64,000 bases of DNA from Butyrivibrio sp. (GTDB lineage Bacteria; Bacillota; Clostridia; Lachnospirales; Lachnospiraceae): the NCBI GenBank assembly GCA_022486625.1, contig JAKVKH010000006.1, positions 44,345 to 108,344 of the forward strand. Direction: 5' to 3'. A program made the translations under genes and the position numbers. Every line of letters begins with the position of its first letter. The first letter of the stretch is position 1. Shown here one piece after another: positions 19,671 to 29,006 of this stretch. The notes under the pieces are model-generated. The model did no database searches, was not told the origin of the DNA, and saw only the letters and a program-made list of their open reading frames with translations.

Positions 19671-19684
19671 TACCACATGTGGTA
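19671..19684. promoter_or_regulatory. Perfect 14-bp palindrome TACCACATGTGGTA overlapping a putative -10 (TATACT)
   Basis: Direct reading; sits upstream of the PIN/PhoH gene. Confidence 0.5.
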
Positions 19685-19731
19685 TACTGAGAACATATAA
19701 AAACTAAATAAAGTTCTGTTGCCGGGAGGTA

Positions 19732-21123
19732 ATGCCGATGAAGAAAATCTACGTTGTAGACACCAATGTTCTCATTCAGGCACCATATGCACTCAAGTGT
19801 TTTGAGGACAATGAGGTGGTTCTTCCGCTGGTCGTACTTGAAGAGCTGGATACGCACAAGAAGGATGAAGGTGAGCGGGGCGCGAATGTGCGCGAAGCCA
19901 TCCGCATGATTGAACAGATCAGAGAACAAGGCGATCTGACAAAGGGTGTGGCCATGGATAATGGCGGAAGTCTCCGGATCGAGAAGAATTTCAAGGATGT
20001 ACAGTTGCCGCAGGATCTTGCAGAGTACAAATCCGACAACAGAATTCTGAAAGTCTGTAAAGGCCTTTCTGAAAGTAAAAAGGAACAGGTCATTCTTGTT
20101 ACCAAGGATATACTGATGCGCATCAAGGCACAGCTTCTTGGCATCAAAGCAGAAGATTTTACCACAGAGCAGGTAGCAGAGCATACAGAACAGTACTCCG
20201 GCAGAATTACAGTTTTTGCTCCGGAGAATCTTTTCCGTGATTTTAAAAAGAAGGGAATACCGGCAGATCAGGTGTATTGCGCAGATGCAAAGGGAAAGCG
20301 CCATACACCTGTTTTATTTGAAAATGAGTTTGTTATTCTGCAGGCGGATCAGTCACTGAAGAAGACACAGATGGGGCGTGTGGAAAATGGCGTCATCCGG
20401 AAACTTGAGTATGAAAAGAGTCAGCCATACGGCGTAAAACCCAAGAATGCAGGGCAGTATTTCCTGCAGGAGGCGCTGATGCAGCCTGCAGATGTTGCGC
20501 CGCTTGTCATTGTAAAAGGTATGGCTGGAACGGCGAAGACATTTTATTCACTGGCAGTCGGTCTTGAGAAAATGGTGAACCGTCCGACCGGCGAGTACAG
20601 GAGAATTCTCGTTTGCAGGCCGAATTCACAGTTTGATGATGACATCGGATTTCTCCCGGGAGATGAGCAGGAAAAGATATCACCGCTGATGCGTCCGGTG
20701 ATTGATAATCTGGAACAACTCATTGATTCCAATGAGGAAGAACGTTACAAAGATGAAAATGAACTGGAAGGAAAGACGGAAGAAATATTTGACCGCGGCA
20801 TTATTCAGGCAGAGGCACTGAACTTTATCCGTGGCAGATCCATACTGAAGACCTATCTGATCATTGATGAAGCACAGAATATGACACCGGCACAGGCCAA
20901 GGGAATTATTACCCGTGCGGGCAAAGATACCAAGATTATTCTCCTTGGCGATCCCAATCAGATCGACCGACCGTTCCTGGATGAGCGTACCAACGGTCTG
21001 TCCTATGCGGCAGAGCACATGAAAGGCAGTTCCCTGTGCTGGCAGATCAGCCTGACTACAGAGGAATGTGAGAGATCAAGACTTGCAATGGATGCCATCG
21101 GAAGACTACAGGACAAATTCTGA
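19732..21123 (+). CDS. PhoH family protein with N-terminal PIN domain
   Basis: VVDTNVLIQAPYALKCFEDNEVVLPLVVLEELD (PIN) and PhoH ATPase segments GMAGTAKTFYSLAVG, RGRSILKTYLIIDEAQNMTP, LLGDPNQID. Confidence 0.92.
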   Translation: MPMKKIYVVDTNVLIQAPYALKCFEDNEVVLPLVVLEELDTHKKDEGERGANVREAIRMIEQIREQGDLTKGVAMDNGGSLRIEKNFKDVQLPQDLAEYKSDNRILKVCKGLSESKKEQVILVTKDILMRIKAQLLGIKAEDFTTEQVAEHTEQYSGRITVFAPENLFRDFKKKGIPADQVYCADAKGKRHTPVLFENEFVILQADQSLKKTQMGRVENGVIRKLEYEKSQPYGVKPKNAGQYFLQEALMQPADVAPLVIVKGMAGTAKTFYSLAVGLEKMVNRPTGEYRRILVCRPNSQFDDDIGFLPGDEQEKISPLMRPVIDNLEQLIDSNEEERYKDENELEGKTEEIFDRGIIQAEALNFIRGRSILKTYLIIDEAQNMTPAQAKGIITRAGKDTKIILLGDPNQIDRPFLDERTNGLSYAAEHMKGSSLCWQISLTTEECERSRLAMDAIGRLQDKF

Positions 21124-21147
21124 AGGATCCCGATCTTCCGGATCAGT

Positions 21148-21516
21148 TTAATCCATATTTTTCAGAAACGCCTGTATCTTCCTGAAGGTCTCGTCACTGA
21201 GATCATGCTCGATCTTACAGGCGTCTTTTTCTGCAGTCCGCTGGCTGACGCCGATTTTTACAAGCAGCTTTGTCAGTGTCTGGTGACGTGTGTAAATGCG
21301 CTTTGCGATTTTCATACCGATATCTGTCAGTTCTATATTATTGCCGGCATCCATATGGATATAGCCGTTCTCACGCAGTTTTTTCATGGCAACGCTGATG
21401 CTGGGTTTTGAATAGCCGAGATCATTTACAATATCAATAGAACGAACCTGCCCGTATTTATTATTCAGCATCAGAATCTTTTCCAGATAATCTTCTGCAG
21501 ATTCATGAATTTCCAT
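21148..21516 (-). CDS. DtxR/MntR family metal-dependent transcriptional regulator
   Basis: MEIHESAEDYLEKILMLNNKYGQVRSIDIVNDLGYSKPSISVAMKKLRENGYI...EHDLSDETF. Confidence 0.92.
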   Translation of the reverse strand: MEIHESAEDYLEKILMLNNKYGQVRSIDIVNDLGYSKPSISVAMKKLRENGYIHMDAGNNIELTDIGMKIAKRIYTRHQTLTKLLVKIGVSQRTAEKDACKIEHDLSDETFRKIQAFLKNMD

Positions 21517-21558
21517 GTGTACTACCTCCTGAGGCTTTATGTTGCTGTTTTATTCAAA

Positions 21559-21574
21559 ATTAGCATAAACTAAC
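21559..21574. promoter_or_regulatory. DtxR-like operator ATTAGCATAAACTAAC upstream of dtxR-family gene
   Basis: Matches the (G/A)TTAG-N6-CTAAC dyad seen at three other sites. Confidence 0.7.
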
Positions 21575-21681
21575 CTGAATGGCAAGACTGCAGCTTTTGC
21601 AGAACGCTTTTTTTATAAAAAAATAAGAATTGTCATGGAAGACATTGACAAAAGGAAAATGTTATACTAAACTAACCAATG

Positions 21682-21697
21682 GTTAGCAAATACTAAC
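21682..21697. promoter_or_regulatory. DtxR-like operator GTTAGCAAATACTAAC
   Basis: GTTAG-N6-CTAAC; overlaps inverted CTAACC-AAT-GGTTAG (21672-21686). Confidence 0.75.
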
Positions 21698-21739
21698 TGA
21701 CCAGGAGATGCGAAAACATCTCTTTTTAAAAGAATGAAA

Positions 21740-21755
21740 GTTAGCCAAAACTAAC
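21740..21755. promoter_or_regulatory. DtxR-like operator GTTAGCCAAAACTAAC upstream of feoA
   Basis: GTTAG-N6-CTAAC. Confidence 0.75.
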
Positions 21756-21778
21756 TTTTAAATAAAAGGAGGTCATAG

Positions 21779-21991
21779 ATGATGCCACTTTCAATGTTAA
21801 GAGCGGGAGAACGGGGAACGATCAGAAAGATTACAGGACAGGATGATGTCAGACAGCATCTGGCAGAACTGGGGTTTGTGGTGGATACAGACGTGACTGT
21901 TGTGAATGAAATCGCAGGGAACCTGATCCTGCAGGTCAGAGACAGCAGAATTGCGCTGGATAAAAGCATGGCAACCCGTATCATGATATAA
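21779..21991 (+). CDS. feoA: Ferrous iron transport protein A (FeoA), copy 1
   Basis: 70-aa SH3-like FeoA: MMPLSMLRAGERGTIRKITGQDDVRQHLAELGFVVDTDVTVV. Confidence 0.9.
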   Translation: MMPLSMLRAGERGTIRKITGQDDVRQHLAELGFVVDTDVTVVNEIAGNLILQVRDSRIALDKSMATRIMI

Positions 21992-22020
21992 ATTCAACGG
22001 AAAGGAAAAAGAGGAAGTCA

Positions 22021-22242
22021 ATGAAAACATTAAGAAACGCGGCAGTAGGAGAAAGGGTTATTGTGAGCAAAGTGAACGGAGAAGGTCCTGTACGCAGGAG
22101 AATCATGGATATGGGAATTACCAGGGGAGTGGATATTTATGTCCGTAAGGTGGCACCACTTGGAGATCCGATCGAACTGACAGTCAGAGGATATGAACTG
22201 TCTGTTCGTAAAGCTGATGCGCAGCTGATTGATGTTGAATGA
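22021..22242 (+). CDS. feoA: Ferrous iron transport protein A (FeoA), copy 2
   Basis: MKTLRNAAVGERVIVSKVNGEGPVRRRIMDMGITRGVDIYVRKVAPLGDPIELTVRGYELSVRKADA. Confidence 0.92.
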   Translation: MKTLRNAAVGERVIVSKVNGEGPVRRRIMDMGITRGVDIYVRKVAPLGDPIELTVRGYELSVRKADAQLIDVE

Positions 22243-22258
22243 TTTTTTATCACTAAGA

Positions 22259-22274
22259 GTTAGACAAAACTAAC
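22259..22274. promoter_or_regulatory. DtxR-like operator GTTAGACAAAACTAAC between feoA2 and feoB
   Basis: GTTAG-N6-CTAAC, internal to the operon. Confidence 0.7.
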
Positions 22275-22296
22275 TTAATATGGAGGAAACAGAATT

Positions 22297-24465
22297 ATGA
22301 GTGAACTTAAAATTGCATTGGCAGGAAATCCGAACTGTGGTAAGACAACACTGTTCAATGACCTGACGGGAAGTAATCAATATGTTGGTAACTGGCCAGG
22401 TGTTACAGTTGAAAAAAAAGATGGAAGACTCAAAGAACATAAGAATGTTGTTATTCAGGATCTTCCGGGAATCTATTCCCTTTCCCCCTATTCATTGGAA
22501 GAAGTGGTCACGCGTACCTATCTGGTAAATGAAAAACCGGATGCCGTAATCAATATTATTGACGGAACCAATATCGAACGAAATCTTTATCTGACAACAC
22601 AGCTGCTGGAACTGAACATTCCGATGGTTATTGCTTTGAATATGATTGATCTGGTAAGAAAAAACGGCGACCGGATCAATCTGAAAAAACTCAGTGAGGA
22701 GCTTGGCTGTGAAGTTATCGAAATGAGTGCCTTAAAAGGAGAAGGCAGCATGAAGGTTGCCGAAAGAGCCATTGAACTTGCAGAAAACCGTAAAATCGGT
22801 GAACGTCCGCATGTGTTTGACGGTTGTGCAGAGCATGCCATTGCACACATAGAGGAATCCGTATCAGATCTTGTGGACAGGCAGAGCCTTCGCTGGTATG
22901 CGATCAAGCTGTTTGAAAGAGACAGCAGGGTTATGGAGAGTATACACCCGGATGCGGCATTGAAAGGACATCTTGAACAACATATCCGGGACTGTGAAAG
23001 AGAAATGGATGATGATGCAGAAAGCATTATTACCAATCAGCGATATGCCTATATCAGCAGAATTGTATCCGTGGCCGTTGATAAGAAACGTGTTGCGGGT
23101 TCAGCCTCCATTTCAGATAAAATTGACAGAGTAGTTACGAACCGGATTCTGGCGCTTCCCATTTTCGCACTGATTATGTTTCTTGTTTATTATATTTCAG
23201 TCACCAGTATCGGCACCGTTGTAACGGATTTTACAAATGACACGCTGTTTGGGGCATGGATTCAGCCGGCTGTGCAGAAGGCGCTTGAACATGCCGGGGC
23301 GGCGGACTGGGTCATTTCACTTGTTGTGGACGGGATTATCGGAGGTCTTGCGGCCCCGATCGGTTTTGCTCCGCAGATGGCAATTGTTTTCCTGTTTTTA
23401 TCATTGCTTGAAGACTGCGGGTATATGGCAAGAGTTGCATTTATCATGGATCGTATTTTCCGTAAGTTCGGTCTTTCCGGAAAAAGCTTTATTCCCTTCC
23501 TGATCTCTTCCGGATGTGGGGTACCGGGCATCATGGCGACCAGAACCATTGAAAATGAAAAGGATCGCCGCATGACCATGATTACGACCACGTTCATTCC
23601 GTGCGGGGCCAAACTTCCCGTGATCGCAGTTATTGCTGGCTTTATGATGGGCGGTGCATGGTGGGCAGCACCGATGATGTATTTCTCGGCAATTATTCTG
23701 GTTATTGTCTCGTGCATTATTCTCAAGAAAACACAGCTTTTTTCCGGAGATCCTGCTCCGTTTGTCATGGAGCTTCCGCAGTATCACATTCCGTCCATAA
23801 AGGGTGTACTGCTGCATGTATGGGAGAGGGTATCTGCATTCCTGAAAAAAGCAGGAACCATTCTGTTCCTGTGCTGCGTTGTCATGTGGTTTCTTGGCAG
23901 CTTTGGCGTTTCAGAAGGTGCATTGGGACTGGTAGATACGCAGAGCAGCTTTCTGGCATTGATCGGCGGCGCCATTGCATGGATTTTTGCACCGCTTGGA
24001 TTCGGAACATGGCAGGCAGTTGCATCATCACTGAGCGGATTTGTGGCAAAGGAGAGTATTGTATCCACGATGGGTGTGCTTTCAGGTCTTGGTGATATTG
24101 ATGGCTATGCCGGCAGTATGCATTCAGCGTTTGCTGCATTCTTTCCGACCGGTATTGCTGCATTGTCTTTCCTGTATTTCAATCTGTTTGATTCACCCTG
24201 CCTTGCGGCTATTTCCACAACAGCAAAGGAAATGGGTTCCCGGAAGTTTTTCTGGTTTGCCATTGCATTTCAGAACATCATGTCTTATGGCATTGCACTG
24301 ATGGTATATCAGCTGGGCGGACTTCTGACAGGCGTCGTGACATTCGGCCCGGCAACGGTTGCAGCGGTACTGGTTCTTCTGGTAATTCTGTATTTCCTGT
24401 TCCGGAAAGATCCTTCTCGCAGAACGGTCCGTTCCACGGCAGGAAAGGAAGCGTCTGCAGTCTGA
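22297..24465 (+). CDS. feoB: Ferrous iron transport protein B (FeoB)
   Basis: GNPNCGKTTLFNDLTGSNQYVGNWPGVTVEKK, DLPGIYSLSPYS, Nucleoside-gate TM segments. Confidence 0.96.
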   Translation: MSELKIALAGNPNCGKTTLFNDLTGSNQYVGNWPGVTVEKKDGRLKEHKNVVIQDLPGIYSLSPYSLEEVVTRTYLVNEKPDAVINIIDGTNIERNLYLTTQLLELNIPMVIALNMIDLVRKNGDRINLKKLSEELGCEVIEMSALKGEGSMKVAERAIELAENRKIGERPHVFDGCAEHAIAHIEESVSDLVDRQSLRWYAIKLFERDSRVMESIHPDAALKGHLEQHIRDCEREMDDDAESIITNQRYAYISRIVSVAVDKKRVAGSASISDKIDRVVTNRILALPIFALIMFLVYYISVTSIGTVVTDFTNDTLFGAWIQPAVQKALEHAGAADWVISLVVDGIIGGLAAPIGFAPQMAIVFLFLSLLEDCGYMARVAFIMDRIFRKFGLSGKSFIPFLISSGCGVPGIMATRTIENEKDRRMTMITTTFIPCGAKLPVIAVIAGFMMGGAWWAAPMMYFSAIILVIVSCIILKKTQLFSGDPAPFVMELPQYHIPSIKGVLLHVWERVSAFLKKAGTILFLCCVVMWFLGSFGVSEGALGLVDTQSSFLALIGGAIAWIFAPLGFGTWQAVASSLSGFVAKESIVSTMGVLSGLGDIDGYAGSMHSAFAAFFPTGIAALSFLYFNLFDSPCLAAISTTAKEMGSRKFFWFAIAFQNIMSYGIALMVYQLGGLLTGVVTFGPATVAAVLVLLVILYFLFRKDPSRRTVRSTAGKEASAV

Positions 24466-24484
24466 ACGCATGCGAGGAGAGCAA

Positions 24485-24865
24485 ATGGAAGAACTGAGAG
24501 AAGCACATCTTCGTTATCTGCTGACCATATATGAAATTTCGCTTGTGACACCGGATGTATCGTCAGCCAGTATTGCAGAACAGTTAAACGTCAGAAAGCC
24601 GACCGTTTCTGCCATGCTGACGTGCCTGATGGAAAAAAATCTTCTGATAAAACAGCGGTATGGAAAAGTGTATCTGACAGATGAGGGTTTTTTGAGTGCC
24701 AGAAATATATATGAGAACGTGATCTTTCTGATGGAACTGTTTGAACAAAGGCGGCTGCCGATGACACCGCAGCAAAGCCACGAAGCTGCAGTTGCAGCTT
24801 CACTTGCAGTTCCGGGAATTTCGTTTCGCAGAAATGCAATATCGGAAACAGAAGATGGAAAATGA
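24485..24865 (+). CDS. DtxR-family-like winged-helix regulator (short)
   Basis: MEELREAHLRYLLTIYEISLVTPDVSSASIAEQLNVRKPTVSAMLTCLMEKNLLIKQRYGKVYLTDEG. Confidence 0.8.
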   Translation: MEELREAHLRYLLTIYEISLVTPDVSSASIAEQLNVRKPTVSAMLTCLMEKNLLIKQRYGKVYLTDEGFLSARNIYENVIFLMELFEQRRLPMTPQQSHEAAVAASLAVPGISFRRNAISETEDGK

Positions 24866-24880
24866 CAGGAAACGTGTCAC

Positions 24881-25312
24881 ATGGAGGATGAACAGGTGGC
24901 AAATACAATTGTACTATTGATTATTCTGATGCTGTGCATATTCGGAATAAGAGGCACCGCCAGGCGGATGGCATCCGGATGCTGTGCAGGAACAGACAGC
25001 ATTAAACGTATCAGAGTAAAGGACCGGAATAAAAAACATTATCCGTATCAGGCTTTAGTGACGATTGAGGGCATGCACTGTGAGAACTGTGCAGCCAGAG
25101 TTGAAAATGCACTGAATGAGATGGATGGAATATGGGCAGAGGTGAGTTTAAATAATAATTCCGCGCAGATCAGAATGAAGGAAGAACTGGATCAGGAGCA
25201 GCTGGCTGCTCCGATCTGTGCTGCAGGCTACAGTGCGCACAATATTCGTTTCATTCCTGTATCTCACGGACGGAGGACAGAACATGAGTATTGTGATGGT
25301 GGGCGGAAATAA
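24881..25312 (+). CDS. Fusion-like protein: TM/Cys-rich FeoB-associated-type N-terminus plus HMA heavy-metal-binding domain
   Basis: Hydrophobic N-terminus followed by ASGCCAG, then HMA motif TIEGMHCENCAARVENALNEMDGIWAEVSL. Confidence 0.8.
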   Translation: MEDEQVANTIVLLIILMLCIFGIRGTARRMASGCCAGTDSIKRIRVKDRNKKHYPYQALVTIEGMHCENCAARVENALNEMDGIWAEVSLNNNSAQIRMKEELDQEQLAAPICAAGYSAHNIRFIPVSHGRRTEHEYCDGGRK

Positions 25313-25562
25313 ATGCATGGAGCGCAGATATCTGGATACCTGCAGGCAATATGGATGCAGAGCCAAGGTGTTTAATCAGATGCACGGAGAACTTCGCAGA
25401 AAAATCGGCAGTCCGGACCTGGTCATTGTGTTTACCAATTCGGTATCTCATAAGATGTTGATCACGGCATCCATGGAAGCAAGGAGATGCAGTGCGAAAC
25501 TGACGCATTGTCATGACAGTCTGAATGCACTTGAGCATGTGCTGAAAGAATATTGCGGATAA
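25284..25562 (+). CDS. DUF2325 domain-containing protein
   Basis: MSIVMVGGNKCMERRYLDTCRQYGC...VIVFTNSVSHKMLITA...THCHDSLNALEHVL. Confidence 0.8.
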   Translation: MSIVMVGGNKCMERRYLDTCRQYGCRAKVFNQMHGELRRKIGSPDLVIVFTNSVSHKMLITASMEARRCSAKLTHCHDSLNALEHVLKEYCG

Positions 25563-25612
25563 GGGCATATATTATACTGACGGGGTGATACAGTTTCGAA
25601 ACGGAGGGAAAC

Positions 25613-26731
25613 ATGTATGAACGGATTAATGCTGTTGCACAGTTCAATTTTCAGATCAACAGGGTTCTGACTTATGGGGACGCAGCGTGTGATCACGAGG
25701 AAATCGCAAGACGAACGAGCGGGATCAGAACGATGGCGGAATGGACAGACACCTGGCAGCAGATGGCGCAGGAAGCGCTGATACAGGAGAAATATCTGCA
25801 TGCGGCATTTGATTTCCGGATGGCGGAATTCTTTTTAAAGGAAGAGCATCCGCAGAAACAGCAGATGTATGAACGGGCAGTGGACTGCTTCTACAGAGCT
25901 TTTGATGAACTGCAGTATGATTATGAAGTACATGAGGTTCCCTATAAGGCAACACAGATGCATTCGCTGCGGTTTGGGGCAGACGGTGGAAGGCCGCTCC
26001 TGATCTGCGGCGGGTATGACTCCTTTATAGAAGAATTCATACCTGCACTGACGGATCTGATTCCTGCAGGATATACGATGTATTTATTTGAAGGGGACGG
26101 ACAGGGCAGAACCCTGAAGAATGGCCTGAAATTCATTTATAACTGGGAAGAACCGGTAAAATGTATCATGGATTATTATGGTCTTCAGAATTGTCCGATG
26201 ATCGGCATATCCTGGGGCGGATACCTTGCAATGCGTGCGGCTGCGTTTGAACCGAGAATTTCGGGAGTTATTGCCTATGACGCGGCAGACAACGGATATG
26301 AGATTATGACGCATATTCTGCCGCCCGTGCTGCGCTTCATGGTACGCCATGGCTTTGCACGGGGCAGAGCAGACGCGGTAAATTCTCTGATCGCATTTGC
26401 GCGTAAAAAGAGCCTTCTTGCAGACTGGGCATTTACACAGGGAATGTACATTACAGGTACGAAGTCTGCGTATGAATTCTATCAGGAGATGAACAGGCAC
26501 AGACTGGGTCAGGTTGCGGGACGTATTCATCAGGATTGTCTGCTGCTGGCAGGAGAGAAGGATCACTATATCCCCAAATGTCAGTTTTACAGACTGCAGA
26601 AGGAACTGACAGCAGCGCATTCAGTGACCGCCAGAATGTTTACAGAGGCAGAAGGCGGAGAGCAGCACTGTCAGATCGGTAATCACCGGCTTGCAGCAGA
26701 TGAGATTATGGGGTGGCTTGCCAGACTGTAA
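25613..26731 (+). CDS. Alpha/beta hydrolase
   Basis: GISWGGYLAMRAAAFEPRISGVIAYDAAD nucleophile elbow; LLLAGEKDHYIP acid; EGGEQHCQ His. Confidence 0.85.
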   Translation: MYERINAVAQFNFQINRVLTYGDAACDHEEIARRTSGIRTMAEWTDTWQQMAQEALIQEKYLHAAFDFRMAEFFLKEEHPQKQQMYERAVDCFYRAFDELQYDYEVHEVPYKATQMHSLRFGADGGRPLLICGGYDSFIEEFIPALTDLIPAGYTMYLFEGDGQGRTLKNGLKFIYNWEEPVKCIMDYYGLQNCPMIGISWGGYLAMRAAAFEPRISGVIAYDAADNGYEIMTHILPPVLRFMVRHGFARGRADAVNSLIAFARKKSLLADWAFTQGMYITGTKSAYEFYQEMNRHRLGQVAGRIHQDCLLLAGEKDHYIPKCQFYRLQKELTAAHSVTARMFTEAEGGEQHCQIGNHRLAADEIMGWLARL

Positions 26732-26818
26732 CAAATGCAACATCATTCGCATACCGTTTGTGTTAAATTCTGTTCAGATGAGGAAGAAAAACGGAAACAG
26801 AATTCACAGGAGGTAACC

Positions 26819-28471
26819 ATGATGAGCAGAACGCTTGATTTAAATCATAACGTACAGGAACTTTGCACGGAGTATCCGGAGCTGACCGGCATTATGGCAG
26901 ATCTTGGATTTAAAGATATAACAAAGCCGCTTGCGCTGGCTACGATGGGAAAAATCATGACGATTCCCAGAGGTGCGGCGATGAAGAATATTCCGATGAA
27001 GAATATTGTGGATGTGCTCCGGGCACATGATTTTGAAGTGGCGTGGTCTGAAGACGGGGATGCAGTGCAGGAGCAGAAGAGAGAGAGACAGACAGTGCCG
27101 GATGCGCTTTCCAGAAAAGACATGCTGAAGAGCTATGTTTACCGGCTGATGCAGGGGGAAGACCTGGAAGAGGTCAGAAAAGATTTCGTGATCAATTTCA
27201 GTGATGTATCTGCAATTGAAATCGCACAGGCCGAACAGGAGCTGATTCGTACGGGGACACCGGTATCCGAAGTTCAGAATCTGTGTGATGTGCATTCGGC
27301 ATTGTTTCATGGAGCAACACAGGCAGAGAAAATTGCGAGGGCAGAGGAAGCGGTACAGGCATCATATCAGGCACAGCAGGAACAGAAGCAGGTTGCAGAT
27401 ACAAAGGAAAATAAGAGCGGTGTACGGCTGATCAAAAAGACCGTACATCCGGACAGGCTGTCAGGTCTGTTCGCACCGGCCGGGTTCGAACAGAATGTGA
27501 TGACACAGATGAAGGAGATGACACAGGAAGAGGGACATCCGCTCTGGATTCTTCATCAGGAAAATCTCCGGATTGAAGCACAGCTTACGCAGATCGAAAA
27601 AGCGGCGGAGAGAAGGGATGATGAAGCATTGAAAGCACTGCTGCAGCAGATAAAAGCGGTGGCAGGCCATTATGGCAAGAAGGACGAGCTCTTTTTCCCA
27701 TTATTAAAGCGAAAATATGATATCTCAGGGCCGTCAGATGTCATGTGGGGCGTGGATGGTGAAATCAGGGAAGAACTGCGAAATGTCAGTGAGAATCCGC
27801 TGCAGATGCAGGATCGTCTGACTGCGGTGCTGAAGCGGATGCGTGAGATGATCTACAAGGAAGAAAACATTCTGTTTCCGCTTGGTGCGCAGTATTTTAC
27901 AGATGCAGAGTGGTACAGCATCTGGCGTGATATGCCGGAATTCGGATATTTTGGAATAGAAATGGCACAGGTCCCGGTCTGGAGGAAGGCAGAAGCGTTG
28001 AAAATGCAGGCAGAGCAGGAAGCGGGAGAAAGAAGCGGCGCAGGAGAAAAAAGCTCTGAAGTTCAGGAGCAGGGCGGCAAGGCTGCGGTCAGTTTTCCTA
28101 CGGGACAGATGAGTGCGGAGCAGCTGCGTGCAGTACTCAATACAATGCCGTATGAGATTACATTTGTGGATGATCAGAACATTACCAGATATTTCAATGA
28201 AGGAGAGAAGCTTTTCCCGAGGCCGTTATCGGCACTGGGCACAGAGGTTTTTGACTGCCATCCGCCCAAGGCAAAGCCTGTGGTGAAGCAGCTGATCGAA
28301 GATCTGCGCGAGGGAAGGCGTGATTTCATGGATGTCTGGATGCCCAAAAACGGTGAGCCGACACTGGTTCGCTACATGGCTGTGCGCGATGAAAACGGGA
28401 AGTATATGGGCGTACTTGAAGTAGTACAGAAGATGGGCACGGCGGCAGCACATTTTTCAGAGAAAGCTTAA
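26819..28471 (+). CDS. DUF438 domain protein (DUF1858-DUF438-hemerythrin-PAS architecture)
   Basis: N-terminal LCTEYPELTGIMADLGFKDI, hemerythrin-like HPLWILHQEN...HYGKKDELFFPLL...KEENILFPLG, C-terminal PAS FVDDQNITRYFNEGEKLFPRP. Confidence 0.88.
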   Translation: MMSRTLDLNHNVQELCTEYPELTGIMADLGFKDITKPLALATMGKIMTIPRGAAMKNIPMKNIVDVLRAHDFEVAWSEDGDAVQEQKRERQTVPDALSRKDMLKSYVYRLMQGEDLEEVRKDFVINFSDVSAIEIAQAEQELIRTGTPVSEVQNLCDVHSALFHGATQAEKIARAEEAVQASYQAQQEQKQVADTKENKSGVRLIKKTVHPDRLSGLFAPAGFEQNVMTQMKEMTQEEGHPLWILHQENLRIEAQLTQIEKAAERRDDEALKALLQQIKAVAGHYGKKDELFFPLLKRKYDISGPSDVMWGVDGEIREELRNVSENPLQMQDRLTAVLKRMREMIYKEENILFPLGAQYFTDAEWYSIWRDMPEFGYFGIEMAQVPVWRKAEALKMQAEQEAGERSGAGEKSSEVQEQGGKAAVSFPTGQMSAEQLRAVLNTMPYEITFVDDQNITRYFNEGEKLFPRPLSALGTEVFDCHPPKAKPVVKQLIEDLREGRRDFMDVWMPKNGEPTLVRYMAVRDENGKYMGVLEVVQKMGTAAAHFSEKA

Positions 28472-28478
28472 GTCAGGA

Positions 28479-28532
28479 TAAGCGTGAACAGATGCGAAGA
28501 ACTTTGAATTGCATTGTTCATGCTTATTTTTT
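28479..28532. terminator. Intrinsic terminator
   Basis: ATAAGCGTGAACA ... TGTTCATGCTTATTTTTT. Confidence 0.7.
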
Positions 28533-28571
28533 ATACTGATATTGATAAAAGGATAAATTCAGGAGGGCAGT

Positions 28572-28967
28572 ATGTTTCTGATCATGGGAATCGAGCAGGG
28601 CAGCAGGCAGCTGAAGTTTGATCAGCTGATTGTCTGCAGAAACTGCGGACAGTATGGACATATTCAGGTTTTTATGACTTATTCATATTTCATGTTCTTT
28701 TTTATTCCGGTCTTCAAATGGGGCAGACATTATTATGCGAAGATGAGCTGCTGCGGTGCTACTTGCGAACTTGATCCGGAACTTGGCAGACAGATTGAAA
28801 AAGGGCTGATAACGGTTCTTTCGGAGTCACAGCTGCATTTTACAGGCGGAAACCGGGGCAGTTATGGATATGGGGCAGATGCCGGTACGCATAAGGTGTG
28901 CAGTAACTGCGGTTATGCGACAGATGAAGACTTTGAATTCTGTCCGAAATGCGGGAAAAAATTCTGA
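28572..28967 (+). CDS. Zinc-ribbon domain protein
   Basis: CRNCGQYGHIQVFMTYSYFMFFFIPVFKWGRHYY and C-terminal CSNCGYATDEDFEFCPKCGKKF. Confidence 0.8.
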   Translation: MFLIMGIEQGSRQLKFDQLIVCRNCGQYGHIQVFMTYSYFMFFFIPVFKWGRHYYAKMSCCGATCELDPELGRQIEKGLITVLSESQLHFTGGNRGSYGYGADAGTHKVCSNCGYATDEDFEFCPKCGKKF

Positions 28968-29006
28968 AGAGCATTTCGGCATTGCGCAGTAAGGCAGGGA
29001 GATCTG

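Noticed and set aside
21645-21668. TTGACA/TATACT as feoA promoter
   Set aside because: Spacer is only 12 nt; the hexamers cannot both be used by a standard sigma-A promoter, so no promoter was called.
22587-24551. Several long antisense ORFs inside feoB
   Set aside because: Shadow ORFs of a clearly coding + strand gene; no family signatures.
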